DNA of 64,000 nt from Roseobacter fucihabitans. Lineage in GTDB: Bacteria; Pseudomonadota; Alphaproteobacteria; Rhodobacterales; Rhodobacteraceae. Shown here one piece after another: positions 31,919 to 40,548 of this stretch. The notes beneath the pieces are model-generated. The model saw only the letters and a list, made by a program, of their open reading frames with translations, had not been told where the DNA came from and did no database searches. The translations under genes were made by a program, and so were the position numbers. Numbering within the stretch: the stretch's first letter is position 1; each line of letters begins with the position of its first letter. The DNA is taken from contig NZ_CP143423.1 of NCBI RefSeq assembly GCF_014337925.2, positions 2,324,501 through 2,388,500 of the forward strand. The letters run 5' to 3'.

Positions 31919-33461
31919 ACCCATTGCATATGTCGCCGTGCTGACCCTGAGCGCGATGCTCACGCCCGTGCTCGGGGCTATGGGGGTGCGTGCAAGCGAA
32001 CCCCTCTCCGTGATCGACTGGGTGCAGCAAAACCCGGATCAGCCTGCGATCACATCCGTCGCCATGCCGCGCACCGAGCCCGCGGTGGCGCAATCGGGGC
32101 AAATCCCGCAGGTAAGTGTCGAACCGCTCAAGGGTGACGCGTTGCGCATTATCGGTCTGGTGCCCTCGCGCGTGACCGGGTTGGGCGAAGACATCTGGCG
32201 CGGCAGCGACCCCGCGGAGTTAAGCGCCAGACTATTGAACCTGCCTGAGTTTCAACTGCCCGCAGCACAGGCGCTTTTGTATACCGTGCTGCTCACCGAG
32301 ACCCGTGGCCCCGGAAATGACGCGGCCGCCGAAGATCTCTTTACCCTCGCACGCGTGTCGGCTTTGCAGCGGTTTGGCGCGCTTGATCCCGCGCTGGCCC
32401 TCATCGAACAGGCCGGCGTGACGCGCGACAAGGCTCATTTCGCGACCTATATGGATGTGGCACTTCTGACTGGCCAGGAATGGGCTGCCTGCAATATTAT
32501 AGGCGCGCAGCTGCACCTCAGCCCCGGCATGGCGCATCGTATTTTCTGCGCGGCGCGCAAGGGGAATTGGTCTACGGCGGCGCTGCTGTTTGATACCGCA
32601 AGCGCCCTTGATGTGATCTCCAAAGAGGAAACCGCGCTGCTGGATCGCTTTCTGCACCCGGAATATTTCGAAGGCCTCGCACCTTTGCGCCCCCCTTCTC
32701 CGATCACACCGCTCTTGTTTCGCCTGCATGAGGCGATTGGTGAGCCGTTGACAACCCGGCTGCTGCCGCGCGCTTATGCCGTCGCGGACCTGCGCGACCT
32801 GGCGGGCTGGAAGGCGCAGTTGGAAGCCGCCGAGCGCCTGGCGCAAAGCGGTGCCTTGCCCGAAAACCGCCTGCTCGGGCTCTATACCGAACGTCTGCCC
32901 GCAGCATCCGGTGGCATTTGGGACCGGGTTGAGGCGATCCAGCAGTTGGATACCGCGCTGGACACCGGGTCCGCGAAGGCGGTGAACAAGACGCTTGTGA
33001 ATGCCTGGAACGCCATGCAGGACGCTGGTTTGGAGACCGCCTTTGCCGGGATTTTGGCCGAACGGCTTCAAGGGTTATCCCTGAGCGGACAGGCCGCACA
33101 GATCGCAGAGCGGCTGATCTATCTTTCCCCTCTCTACCGCGACGCCCGCTATCCCGAGGTGGCACCGCTGGTGCAGGCGGTGGCCACGGGGGATCCGTCG
33201 TTGATCACATCGGACGATTTGTTCGGGCAGGCGATCATTGAGGGGTTCAAACCGGATGCGGCGGATGCCCGTCTCATCACCATGGCCAAACAAGGCCGGG
33301 AGGGCGAGGTCATTTTGCGTGCGCTGGCCTTGTTGCAAGAGGGTATTGAGGGAGATGCCGGTGCCTTGCGCAAAGGCTTGGGCACCCTGCGCGCCTTGGG
33401 GTTCGAGGAAACCGCGCGGCGCGCCAGCCTGCAAATCCTGCTGCTTGATCGGTTCGGGTGA
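31908..33461 (+). CDS. Exported helical-repeat protein of unknown function, 517 aa
   Basis: A hydrophobic N-terminus (VAVLTLSAMLTPVLGAM) suggests export by Sec or a membrane anchor. The rest is rich in Ala and Leu, in short helical pairs that resemble TPR-like or solenoid repeats, with no catalytic motif that I can see. Proteins of this kind sit between aroK and xerD in other Rhodobacteraceae and are annotated as hypothetical (from memory). It is coupled to a 49-residue membrane protein upstream and touches xerD downstream (TGATG), so the three may be one transcript. A role in the cell envelope is only a guess. Confidence 0.8.
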   Translation: MPIKPIAYVAVLTLSAMLTPVLGAMGVRASEPLSVIDWVQQNPDQPAITSVAMPRTEPAVAQSGQIPQVSVEPLKGDALRIIGLVPSRVTGLGEDIWRGSDPAELSARLLNLPEFQLPAAQALLYTVLLTETRGPGNDAAAEDLFTLARVSALQRFGALDPALALIEQAGVTRDKAHFATYMDVALLTGQEWAACNIIGAQLHLSPGMAHRIFCAARKGNWSTAALLFDTASALDVISKEETALLDRFLHPEYFEGLAPLRPPSPITPLLFRLHEAIGEPLTTRLLPRAYAVADLRDLAGWKAQLEAAERLAQSGALPENRLLGLYTERLPAASGGIWDRVEAIQQLDTALDTGSAKAVNKTLVNAWNAMQDAGLETAFAGILAERLQGLSLSGQAAQIAERLIYLSPLYRDARYPEVAPLVQAVATGDPSLITSDDLFGQAIIEGFKPDAADARLITMAKQGREGEVILRALALLQEGIEGDAGALRKGLGTLRALGFEETARRASLQILLLDRFG

Positions 33462-34429
33462 TGGCCCGCACCCATTGGATTTCCGCCTTTCTGGAGGCGC
33501 AGGCCGCAGAGTTGGGGGCCGCGCGCAACACGCTTTTGGCCTATGGCCGCGACTTGAAGGACTTCGAAAGCTGGCTGGCGCGACAGGACAACGGTTTTGA
33601 GACCGTTGGCAAGCAAGACGTTGAAACCTATCTTGTGTATTGCGATGCCCAAGGACTGTCCAAAGCCACCCGCGCCCGCCGCCTGTCAGCGATCAAACAG
33701 CTGTACCGCTTTGCTTTTGAGGAAGGCTGGCGCAACGACAATCCGGCAATCCAAATCTCGGGCCCCGGACGTGACAAGCGTCTGCCCAAGACGCTGTCGG
33801 AGGCGGAGGTTGATCGCCTTCTGGAGGCCGCGCGCGCCTCGGCGCGCAAGGCGGCGGACCGGGTGCGCAACACCTGCCTGATGGAGTTGCTCTATGCGAC
33901 CGGCATGCGTGTTTCTGAACTGGTCGGCCTGCCGGTCAGCGCCGCGCGGGGCGATCCGCGCATGTTGCTGATCATCGGCAAGGGGGGCAAGGAGCGTATG
34001 GTGCCGCTGTCCCCGCCTGCGCGTGAAGCCCTCGCGGCCTGGCTAAAACTGCGCGACGCGAAAGATGACGCACGCCGCGCGACGGGCAAACCGCCTTCAA
34101 AATACCTCTTTGCCTCCGGGTCTGCGGCGGGTCACCTCACGCGGCACCGCTTTTATCTGTTGATCAAGGAGTTTGCCGTGGCCGCCGGCGTCTCGCCCGG
34201 CAAAGTCACACCGCATACATTGCGCCATGCCTTTGCCACCCATCTGCTGGCCAATGGGGCTGATCTGCGCTCCATCCAGACATTGCTGGGCCACGCCGAT
34301 GTGGCAACGACGGAAATCTATACCCATGTGCTGGAAGCGCGACTGTCAGACCTGGTGCTGACCCATCACCCGCTGGCCAATGATGCCCCCCGCAAGGCCA
34401 GGGGCAAAACATCCTCAGACGGCCAGTAA
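33461..34429 (+). CDS. xerD: Tyrosine recombinase XerD
   Basis: XerD resolves chromosome dimers at dif with XerC and FtsK. The N-terminal SAM-like core-binding domain (about 1-95) is followed by the catalytic domain with all active residues visible: Arg in ATGMRVSELVGL, Lys in GKGGKERMVPL, His-Arg in HTLRHAFATHLL, His in LLGHADVATT, and Tyr in EIYTHV. The length is 322. The ATG overlaps the stop of the previous gene by one base. The last 64 bases overlap the end of the convergent gene at 34366. Nothing suggests a mobile-element integrase. Confidence 0.93.
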   Translation: MARTHWISAFLEAQAAELGAARNTLLAYGRDLKDFESWLARQDNGFETVGKQDVETYLVYCDAQGLSKATRARRLSAIKQLYRFAFEEGWRNDNPAIQISGPGRDKRLPKTLSEAEVDRLLEAARASARKAADRVRNTCLMELLYATGMRVSELVGLPVSAARGDPRMLLIIGKGGKERMVPLSPPAREALAAWLKLRDAKDDARRATGKPPSKYLFASGSAAGHLTRHRFYLLIKEFAVAAGVSPGKVTPHTLRHAFATHLLANGADLRSIQTLLGHADVATTEIYTHVLEARLSDLVLTHHPLANDAPRKARGKTSSDGQ

Positions 34430-35181
34430 CCGCTGCGCAAAGCCCGCTCATACCCCTGCGTCAACCCGGCCGCGCGCATCTCCCGCACCGCCGCCTCGAC
34501 ATCATATTCCAAAGCGTGGAGCTGCACCGCCCCCTGTTCCAGAATTCCGTAGCGTGTCTGCATGCTGCCATCATGCGCGGGCATCCCGATCACACCGGGA
34601 TTGATCCAGCGCCCGCGCGACGTATCCTTTACGAATGCCAACCCACAATGCCCTGCGATCACATGATCCACCGGACCGATTGCGCTCTCAAGGGCCTGCC
34701 ATTCCTGCATGAACACCGCCTCCGGGTCGGTGGGCCATATGAAGCGCGCGATTTCTGTGACGCCGCCGTGGATCACCGCATATCGCGCACCCTGATGATG
34801 AAAGCTGATAATGTCGGGACACTCCCGCATCCATTTACGCGTGGTGTCATCCAATTGTGAGCGAGCAAAGGTATACCACCCCATGCTCAGCAGATCACAG
34901 GTGCTGCCCTCCTCAAACCCGCAGCCGCAATCCTGCGCCCCCTGCCCCAGTTGCTTTTCGCAATTCCCGGCTACCACCGCAGCACCACTGGCGCGCAACA
35001 TATCCGCCGTCGCCAGCGCCCCCGCACAATAGGCCACAACATCCCCGGTACAGATCATGTTATGCTCCGGGATCGTACGGACGCGAGCCGTGGCCAAAAC
35101 CGCCTCCAGCGCCTGAAGGTTCGAATAAGGCCCTCCAAACAGCAACAATGGCCCGTTGATTATGCCCAGATCACAATGCAT
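34366..35181 (-). CDS. Metallophosphoesterase-like protein with degenerate metal site
   Basis: The 271-residue protein follows the calcineurin-type phosphoesterase pattern of the YfcE-like group. However, the first metal motif, normally D-x-H-G-N, reads GGPYSNLQALEAVL, so both the Asp and the His are missing. The second (ICTGDVVAYC), third (VVAGNCEKQL) and fourth (YAVIHGGV) motifs are kept, and the last reads IAGHCGLAF, where G-H-x-H is usual. CGCGFEEGSTCD near residue 85 adds a cysteine group. It may bind one metal or have lost catalysis. GAGGAG gives a strong ribosome site. Confidence 0.75.
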   Translation of the reverse strand: MHCDLGIINGPLLLFGGPYSNLQALEAVLATARVRTIPEHNMICTGDVVAYCAGALATADMLRASGAAVVAGNCEKQLGQGAQDCGCGFEEGSTCDLLSMGWYTFARSQLDDTTRKWMRECPDIISFHHQGARYAVIHGGVTEIARFIWPTDPEAVFMQEWQALESAIGPVDHVIAGHCGLAFVKDTSRGRWINPGVIGMPAHDGSMQTRYGILEQGAVQLHALEYDVEAAVREMRAAGLTQGYERALRSGYWPSEDVLPLALRGASLASG

Positions 35182-35256
35182 ATGCTGCTCCTCTCTTGAA
35201 TGACGCTCCCGCGAACCCCATAACCTATTTATCCAAAATCAAAGGTAACATTCCAA

Positions 35257-36564
35257 ATGGAAACGGCAGGCGCAACGCTTGACAGTACTTTCTGGATCAC
35301 CGGTGGTGTGATCCTTTTTCTTCTCGTTCTTTCGGGGTTCTTTTCAGGCTCCGAAACCGCGCTGACGGCGGCCTCACGCGGCAAACTGCGCGCGCAGGCA
35401 GACAAGGGATCGGTCGGTGCAAAACGCGCGCTCAGGATTACCGAGGATAACGAACGCCTGATCGGATCGGTCCTGCTCGGCAATAACCTGGTGAATATTC
35501 TGGCGGCCTCCCTGGCCACGGTGATCTTTACCCGCGCCTTTGGCGAAAGCGGTGTGGCATGGGCCACGCTGGTCATGACCCTGCTGGTCCTGATATTTGC
35601 CGAAGTTCTGCCCAAAACCTACGCGATCACCAATTCAGAAACCGCCGCCTCCATGGTGTCCTTGCCAATTTCCCTCGTGGTAAAAGTATTTTCCCCGGTG
35701 GTCGCCGTGGTGCGCCTGCTGGTGCGCGGTGTGTTGCGGGTCTTTGGTGTGCAGATTGATCCCGATAGCAACATTCTCGCGGTGCGCGAGGAAATCGCCG
35801 GTGCCTTGCACCTTGGCCACTCCGAGGGCGTTGTGGAAAAGGAAGACCGTGACCGTATTCTGGGCGCGCTGGATCTCAACGATCGCACCGTTGAAGAAAT
35901 CATGCTGCACCGTTCCGGCATCGAGATGATCAACGCCGAAGACAGCCCGCAAGATATCCTGGAGCAATGCCTGACCTCCAACCATACCCGCCTGCCGGTC
36001 TATAAGGACGACCCCGAAAACATCATCGGCGTGATCCATGCCAAGGACCTGTTGCGCGCCATGTATAAAACCATCGGCGGTCCGGAAGGCGACGCGGGGC
36101 ACCTGCGCGATTTCAAGATCATCGACGTGGCAATGAAGCCCTATTTCGTGCCCGAAACCTCGACGCTGGATGAGCAGATGCGCCAGTTCCTGCGCCGCCA
36201 CACGCATTTTGCGCTGGTGGTGGATGAATATGGCTCGCTTCAGGGGCTGATCACATTGGAGGATATTCTGGAAGAAATCGTCGGCGAGATCACCGATGAA
36301 TTTGATCAGGACGCGGCGCAAAGCGTGACCAGCGACCCAGATGGGCAATTCGTGGTCGATGGGTCGATGACGATACGCGATCTCAACCGTGCCACCGATT
36401 GGAACCTGCCAGATGAGGAGGCAAACACCGTGGCCGGTCTGGTTATTCACGAGGCACAGATGATACCCACCTCGGGACAGGTGTTTTCTTTCCACGGCTT
36501 CCGCTTTGAGGTTTGCGCGCGCGAGGGCAATCGGATTACGGAGTTGAAGATTCGCCCTCTGTGA
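35257..36564 (+). CDS. HlyC/CorC-family (CNNM-type) transporter
   Basis: This 435-residue inner-membrane protein has the DUF21/CNNM membrane domain (about 10-195, with three or four spans and FFSGSETALTAASR near residue 32). A CBS-domain pair follows (about 205-335; HTRLPVYKDDPENIIGVIHAKDLL and GSLQGLITLEDILEEIVGEI), then a C-terminal CorC/HlyC domain. Family members are linked to magnesium or cobalt export. The CBS pair is where nucleotides bind in relatives. It stands alone, with AAAGG before the ATG. Confidence 0.9.
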   Translation: METAGATLDSTFWITGGVILFLLVLSGFFSGSETALTAASRGKLRAQADKGSVGAKRALRITEDNERLIGSVLLGNNLVNILAASLATVIFTRAFGESGVAWATLVMTLLVLIFAEVLPKTYAITNSETAASMVSLPISLVVKVFSPVVAVVRLLVRGVLRVFGVQIDPDSNILAVREEIAGALHLGHSEGVVEKEDRDRILGALDLNDRTVEEIMLHRSGIEMINAEDSPQDILEQCLTSNHTRLPVYKDDPENIIGVIHAKDLLRAMYKTIGGPEGDAGHLRDFKIIDVAMKPYFVPETSTLDEQMRQFLRRHTHFALVVDEYGSLQGLITLEDILEEIVGEITDEFDQDAAQSVTSDPDGQFVVDGSMTIRDLNRATDWNLPDEEANTVAGLVIHEAQMIPTSGQVFSFHGFRFEVCAREGNRITELKIRPL

Positions 36565-36874
36565 ACCGGCAAATATGTTCGGTTTTTAAATGATGAAAGG
36601 CGCAGAAACACGCGTGTAACCAGCAAACTGCCCCCGATTCCGAGGCCAGAAAATGTGCCCCCGCTTTGCACAGGGGGTCATCATTTCGCGCAAAAAGAGA
36701 TCAAATGAGACGTTGCAGCGCGTTCTGAGCGAAAAACCTCCAACCCTTTGGCCGTTTTAGGCGGATTTTTGCTGGACACATCGGTCGAAATTTCAGTATA
36801 AATCTTTCATTAACCAATTCTGGCGCGACGCACGTATTGCGGGCATCGCGCAGATCTTTTTCTGAGGTATTATT
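36565..36874 (+). other. 310-base intergenic region
   Basis: No gene is supported here. It contains a CCCCC...GGGGG inverted repeat around 36659-36678 and AT-rich stretches towards 36800, which may include the promoter of the VPLPA-CTERM gene. GAGG lies about seven bases before that gene's ATG. Confidence 0.5.
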
Positions 36875-37561
36875 ATGTATAGATCGTTGATTCTTGCCGG
36901 GGCATTGGCTCTTTCAACAACCGCCGCTTTTGGGGCCGTTGTGGATTTTGAGGACGAAGCACCGCTCGCCGCTGATCCGACCCTGTTCGGGGTCGGAACC
37001 GCATATATCAATGGGATGATTACCTTCACTTCCACAGAAGTGATGCAGCTCGTCGGTGTCGGCCCCAACCCGCGATCCGCTTTCGTACCCAATGACGATC
37101 CTGGCCAATCGGCGACCGGCCCTGCGGATTTCGGAAAGGTCTTTTTGACCGGCGATTTCAACGATGATACCGATATGACGCTGTCGTTCTCCAAAGCGGT
37201 GACCTCCGCAGCCTTTGATATCGTGGACATTGACGGCGGCAACGACAATAATGTCGGGGATAACAGCGAAGAGCAGTTCGTTTTTACATTTATCAACGGC
37301 CTGGACGTCCAAGCTTCGCAAACCTTTACGTCGCGCGACCTGACCGGCCCTCTGAATGACGCCGGTGTCATCCGCGTCAGCTATACCGGCTTGTTTGACA
37401 AGGTGACAATCGTTGGCACCACGCCGGGCGGAAAACGCAACATCGGCTGGGGCATCGACAATATTGAGCTGGCACCCGTGCCGCTCCCGGCGGCGGGGCT
37501 GATGCTTCTGGGGGCTTTGGGTGGCCTCGGTCTGATGCGGCGCGCCAAGCGCAAAAGCTGA
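36875..37561 (+). CDS. VPLPA-CTERM sorted exported protein
   Basis: This 228-residue protein has a signal peptide (LILAGALALSTTAAFG) and a C-terminal sorting tail: VPLPAAG, a hydrophobic stretch (LMLLGALGGLGLM) and a basic end (RRAKRKS). This is the VPLPA variant of PEP-CTERM, which is processed by an exosortase-like system in bacteria that make extracellular polysaccharide. The middle is acidic and beta-rich, with EEAP/DED and DDTD-like stretches as in surface carbohydrate-binding folds. No exosortase is in the window. A strong terminator follows. Confidence 0.85.
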   Translation: MYRSLILAGALALSTTAAFGAVVDFEDEAPLAADPTLFGVGTAYINGMITFTSTEVMQLVGVGPNPRSAFVPNDDPGQSATGPADFGKVFLTGDFNDDTDMTLSFSKAVTSAAFDIVDIDGGNDNNVGDNSEEQFVFTFINGLDVQASQTFTSRDLTGPLNDAGVIRVSYTGLFDKVTIVGTTPGGKRNIGWGIDNIELAPVPLPAAGLMLLGALGGLGLMRRAKRKS

Positions 37562-37581
37562 ACCCAACCTCAAAAATCTCC

Positions 37582-37613
37582 AAAGCCGCGCATGTCATTG
37601 CGCGGCTTTTTGT
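37582..37613 (+). terminator. Rho-independent terminator
   Basis: AAGCCGCGC and GCGCGGCTT form a nine-base-pair stem with an eight-base loop, followed by a T-run (TTTTTGTTTG). It follows the VPLPA-CTERM gene by about 20 bases and may also serve the gene that ends at 37629 on the other strand. Confidence 0.88.
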
Positions 37614-37628
37614 TTGCGAGCGATGTGT

Positions 37629-40049
37629 TTACCCGCGCAGCCGCAAGCCTTGCGGGTCAAAAGGCGGTTCGTGCAAAATGCGAGCACGGTGGGGTTGGCC
37701 CAACACCATGACATCCACCGCATCCCCCGGTTTGACCCCCTTCACAAAACCCATCGCAAGACTCATCCCGACGCAATAGCCATAAGCCCCGGAAGTCACC
37801 CGACCCACACCTTTTCCGTCCATGAAAATCGGCTCCCCGCCTGTTGCATCCGCGTTTGATGCGTTGGTGGGGCCATCCTCCAGAGCCAGGAGAACCAGTT
37901 TTTCGCGCGGCTCATTTGCCAAGGTCCGGACGACCGCCTGACTGTTCAAGAATTCTTTTTCGGTTTTACACAGGCGTTCAAGCCCCACCTCCTGGGGCCA
38001 ATATTCCGGAGAATATTCGCGCCCCCAAGATCCATAGCCTTTTTCCAGGCGCAAACTCATCAGCGCGCGCGAACCAACCGGGCCAGCTCCCACCGCGTCT
38101 CCTGCCTGCAAGAGCGTTTGCAACAAGCGGGGCTGATACTGTGCTGCGCAATACAACTCCCACCCCAGATCGCCCGTAAAGGAAACCCGCAGCGCCAAGA
38201 CGCGGATGCCCCCAACCCTCATCCACATTGAGCGCATGAAAGAAAAATCCTGCGTTGCCAGCGATGTATCGGCCAAAGGTTGCAGCATTTCGCGCGATTT
38301 GGGGCCGGCGACGTTGAACCCACACATCTCTTCGGTTTTGCTTTCGAAGGTGGTTCCATCGGGAAGGGGGACCGATTTGAAAAACCGTTTGTGATAGCGT
38401 TCTGCCATGCCTGAACCGATGATCCAGAATTCCTCCTCTGCGACGCGCGTCACGGTGAAATCCCCCGCGATCCCGCCGTTTTTGCCAATCAGCGGCGTCA
38501 AACAAGAGCGCCCAACCGCATGCGGCACGGTGTTTGCAAAGACTGCGTTCAGCCAATTTTGCGCGCCTGGACCTTTGCAAAGATACTTTGCAAAGTTTGC
38601 AATATCTATGATCCCCGCGGTGTCGCGCAACATTTTACATTCTTGGCCGACCGGCTGCCACCAGTTCTGGCGGGTAAAGCCCTCGGTTTCCCGCATCTCG
38701 GGCGACGGCGCATACCAAAGCGGATGTTCCCAGCCGTAATTCAACCCAAACACAGCGCCAAGATCCTTCTGGAAATCATAGGCTGGGCGTTTGCGCATCG
38801 GGCGACCTGCCGTGCGCTCCTCATTAGGAAAGTGAATCTTGAACCGGTTGGCGTATTGATCCCCGACCCGCGCCTTTGTAAAACTTTTGTCAGCCCAAAG
38901 CCCAAACCGCGCCATATCCCAGGCAAACATATCATAGCGCGTTTCGCCCGCCACGATCCAATCGGCTGCCAACAACCCCATGCCGCCCGATTGCGAAAAC
39001 CCCGGAATGATCCCGTTGCAACAGAAGTAATTGGATAATTCCGGCACTGGTCCGAACAGCACGTTGCTATCAGGCGACCAGATCATCGGACCATTGATCA
39101 CCCGCTTGATCCCCGCCAGCCCGACGGCTGGCACACGGTCGATCGCCCGCATCATGTTCTCTTCGATCCGCTCCAGATCATCGGCGAAAAGTTCATGACC
39201 GAACCCTTGCGGCGTGCCGTCTTCAGCCCAGAACCGCACGTCTTTTTCATAGGCTCCCACAAGCAGGCCCTTACCCTCCTGGCGCAGATAATATTCGCCA
39301 TCCCGATCCGCGACCGATGGCAACCGGCGGTCAAGTGCTGCAATTTCGGTAATGGTTTCCGTCACGAAATACTGATGCTCGGTCGGTTGCAACGGCAATG
39401 CGATCCCGGCAAGCGCGGCGACCTCGCGCCCCCAGAGGCCCGCGGCATTGATCACCCATTCGGTTGCGATGTCGCCCTTTGGCGTGCGCACAATCCAGGT
39501 CCCATCACCCTGCTGCTCTGTTGCGGTGACCGGGCAAAAGCGGATAATTTCCGCCCCATTCTGGCGTGCGCCAGCGGCATAGGCATTGGTCACGCCGGAT
39601 GGATCCACATTGCCACCATCAGGTTCCCACATGATGCAGCGGATGCCGTCAAAGTTCACCAGAGGATGCAGCCGCTCGGCCTCATCGCGCGATATTTCAT
39701 GGAAATTCATACCATAAAGCTTGGCCTTGGCCGCTTGCAGGCGCAGTTGATGTTCGCGCTCCACCGTCTGCGCCAGATAGAGTGAGCCGGGCTGAAAAAC
39801 GCCACAACTCTGCCCTGTCTCTTCCTCCAACGCCTTGTAAAGGTTCATTGTATAATGCTGGATGCGGCTGATATTTGTGCTGTCATGCAGGCCGTGAATA
39901 TTGGCCGCCGCATGCCAGGTGGAGCCGGACGTCAATTCATCTCGTTCCAGCAGAACAACTTCTCGCCAGCCCAACTTCGTCAGGTGATAAAGGATGGAAC
40001 AGCCGATAACACCGCCCCCGATGACAACGGCCTGAGCGTGGGTGCGCAT
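37629..40049 (-). CDS. FAD-dependent oxidoreductase with GcvT folate domain (dimethylglycine/sarcosine dehydrogenase-like)
   Basis: This 806-residue protein has the architecture of dimethylglycine dehydrogenase: an N-terminal DAO-type FAD domain (VVIGGGVIGCSILYHL near residue 10; GSTWHAAANIHGL, whose His matches the residue that holds FAD covalently in DMGDH), an FAO middle domain, and a GcvT tetrahydrofolate domain (about 430-806). Such enzymes oxidise N-methyl groups and pass the one-carbon unit to folate. The exact substrate is unknown. The start at 40049 has AACAGGA nine bases upstream. A LysR gene is nearby. Confidence 0.85.
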   Translation of the reverse strand: MRTHAQAVVIGGGVIGCSILYHLTKLGWREVVLLERDELTSGSTWHAAANIHGLHDSTNISRIQHYTMNLYKALEEETGQSCGVFQPGSLYLAQTVEREHQLRLQAAKAKLYGMNFHEISRDEAERLHPLVNFDGIRCIMWEPDGGNVDPSGVTNAYAAGARQNGAEIIRFCPVTATEQQGDGTWIVRTPKGDIATEWVINAAGLWGREVAALAGIALPLQPTEHQYFVTETITEIAALDRRLPSVADRDGEYYLRQEGKGLLVGAYEKDVRFWAEDGTPQGFGHELFADDLERIEENMMRAIDRVPAVGLAGIKRVINGPMIWSPDSNVLFGPVPELSNYFCCNGIIPGFSQSGGMGLLAADWIVAGETRYDMFAWDMARFGLWADKSFTKARVGDQYANRFKIHFPNEERTAGRPMRKRPAYDFQKDLGAVFGLNYGWEHPLWYAPSPEMRETEGFTRQNWWQPVGQECKMLRDTAGIIDIANFAKYLCKGPGAQNWLNAVFANTVPHAVGRSCLTPLIGKNGGIAGDFTVTRVAEEEFWIIGSGMAERYHKRFFKSVPLPDGTTFESKTEEMCGFNVAGPKSREMLQPLADTSLATQDFSFMRSMWMRVGGIRVLALRVSFTGDLGWELYCAAQYQPRLLQTLLQAGDAVGAGPVGSRALMSLRLEKGYGSWGREYSPEYWPQEVGLERLCKTEKEFLNSQAVVRTLANEPREKLVLLALEDGPTNASNADATGGEPIFMDGKGVGRVTSGAYGYCVGMSLAMGFVKGVKPGDAVDVMVLGQPHRARILHEPPFDPQGLRLRG

Positions 40050-40249
40050 TAAAAACATCCTGTTTGAGTGCCCTGCTTCAATTAGTGACGCAGGTGAATG
40101 TCACCGGATTGCGCGTTGGCGACATATTACGTCGCAAGTGCACAAGGCATCGGATTTTTGCGCCGCATTGTCATCGCGTTAATACTACGACCCGCGTGGT
40201 TTTGCGAAAGCTCATGTCTCAACCTGTCATCTCTCGCGCAGGCGAGGGA

Positions 40250-40465
40250 TCAAGTCAGACTGGCAGAACCGGATCTTACCCGAAGGATTTCGGGTTGCGA
40301 CTGCCTTGTGTTCTTTATTTCAAGGCTCGCCAAGATGCGTGCTTCCTCTACGGCGGATACAAGATTTGTCGCATTCAACCTTCGCGCACGGTCCGCTATG
40401 AAATCAAGCATTGCGCTCAGTGCCTGAAGTTCATCCAAATGTTTGCAAACTGATTTCTGTACCAA
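40250..40465 (-). CDS. Small helical protein of unknown function, 71 aa
   Basis: In the 490-base gap between the DMGDH-like gene and the LysR gene I see one plausible minus-strand gene. A TTG at 40465 has AGGAG seven bases upstream. The product is mostly helical (DELQALSAMLDFIADRARRL, then SAVEEARILASLEI) with an unstructured end. Its base use looks coding, but the start codon is weak and I know no family. The antisense frame over the same bases reads less like protein. The rest of the gap (40059-40249 and 40466-40548) shows nothing I can support. Confidence 0.5.
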   Translation of the reverse strand: MVQKSVCKHLDELQALSAMLDFIADRARRLNATNLVSAVEEARILASLEIKNTRQSQPEILRVRSGSASLT

Positions 40466-40548
40466 GGGATTGCTCCTGAAAAAGCCGGTCAAAGTATGGA
40501 ATAAAGAATGATCTTTACACAGATCAACGGATTGATCAGAAATAACCT

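Noticed and set aside
33461-34429. The tyrosine recombinase as part of a mobile element
   Set aside because: It has XerD-like length and motifs, housekeeping neighbours, and no attachment repeats, tRNA or cargo genes.
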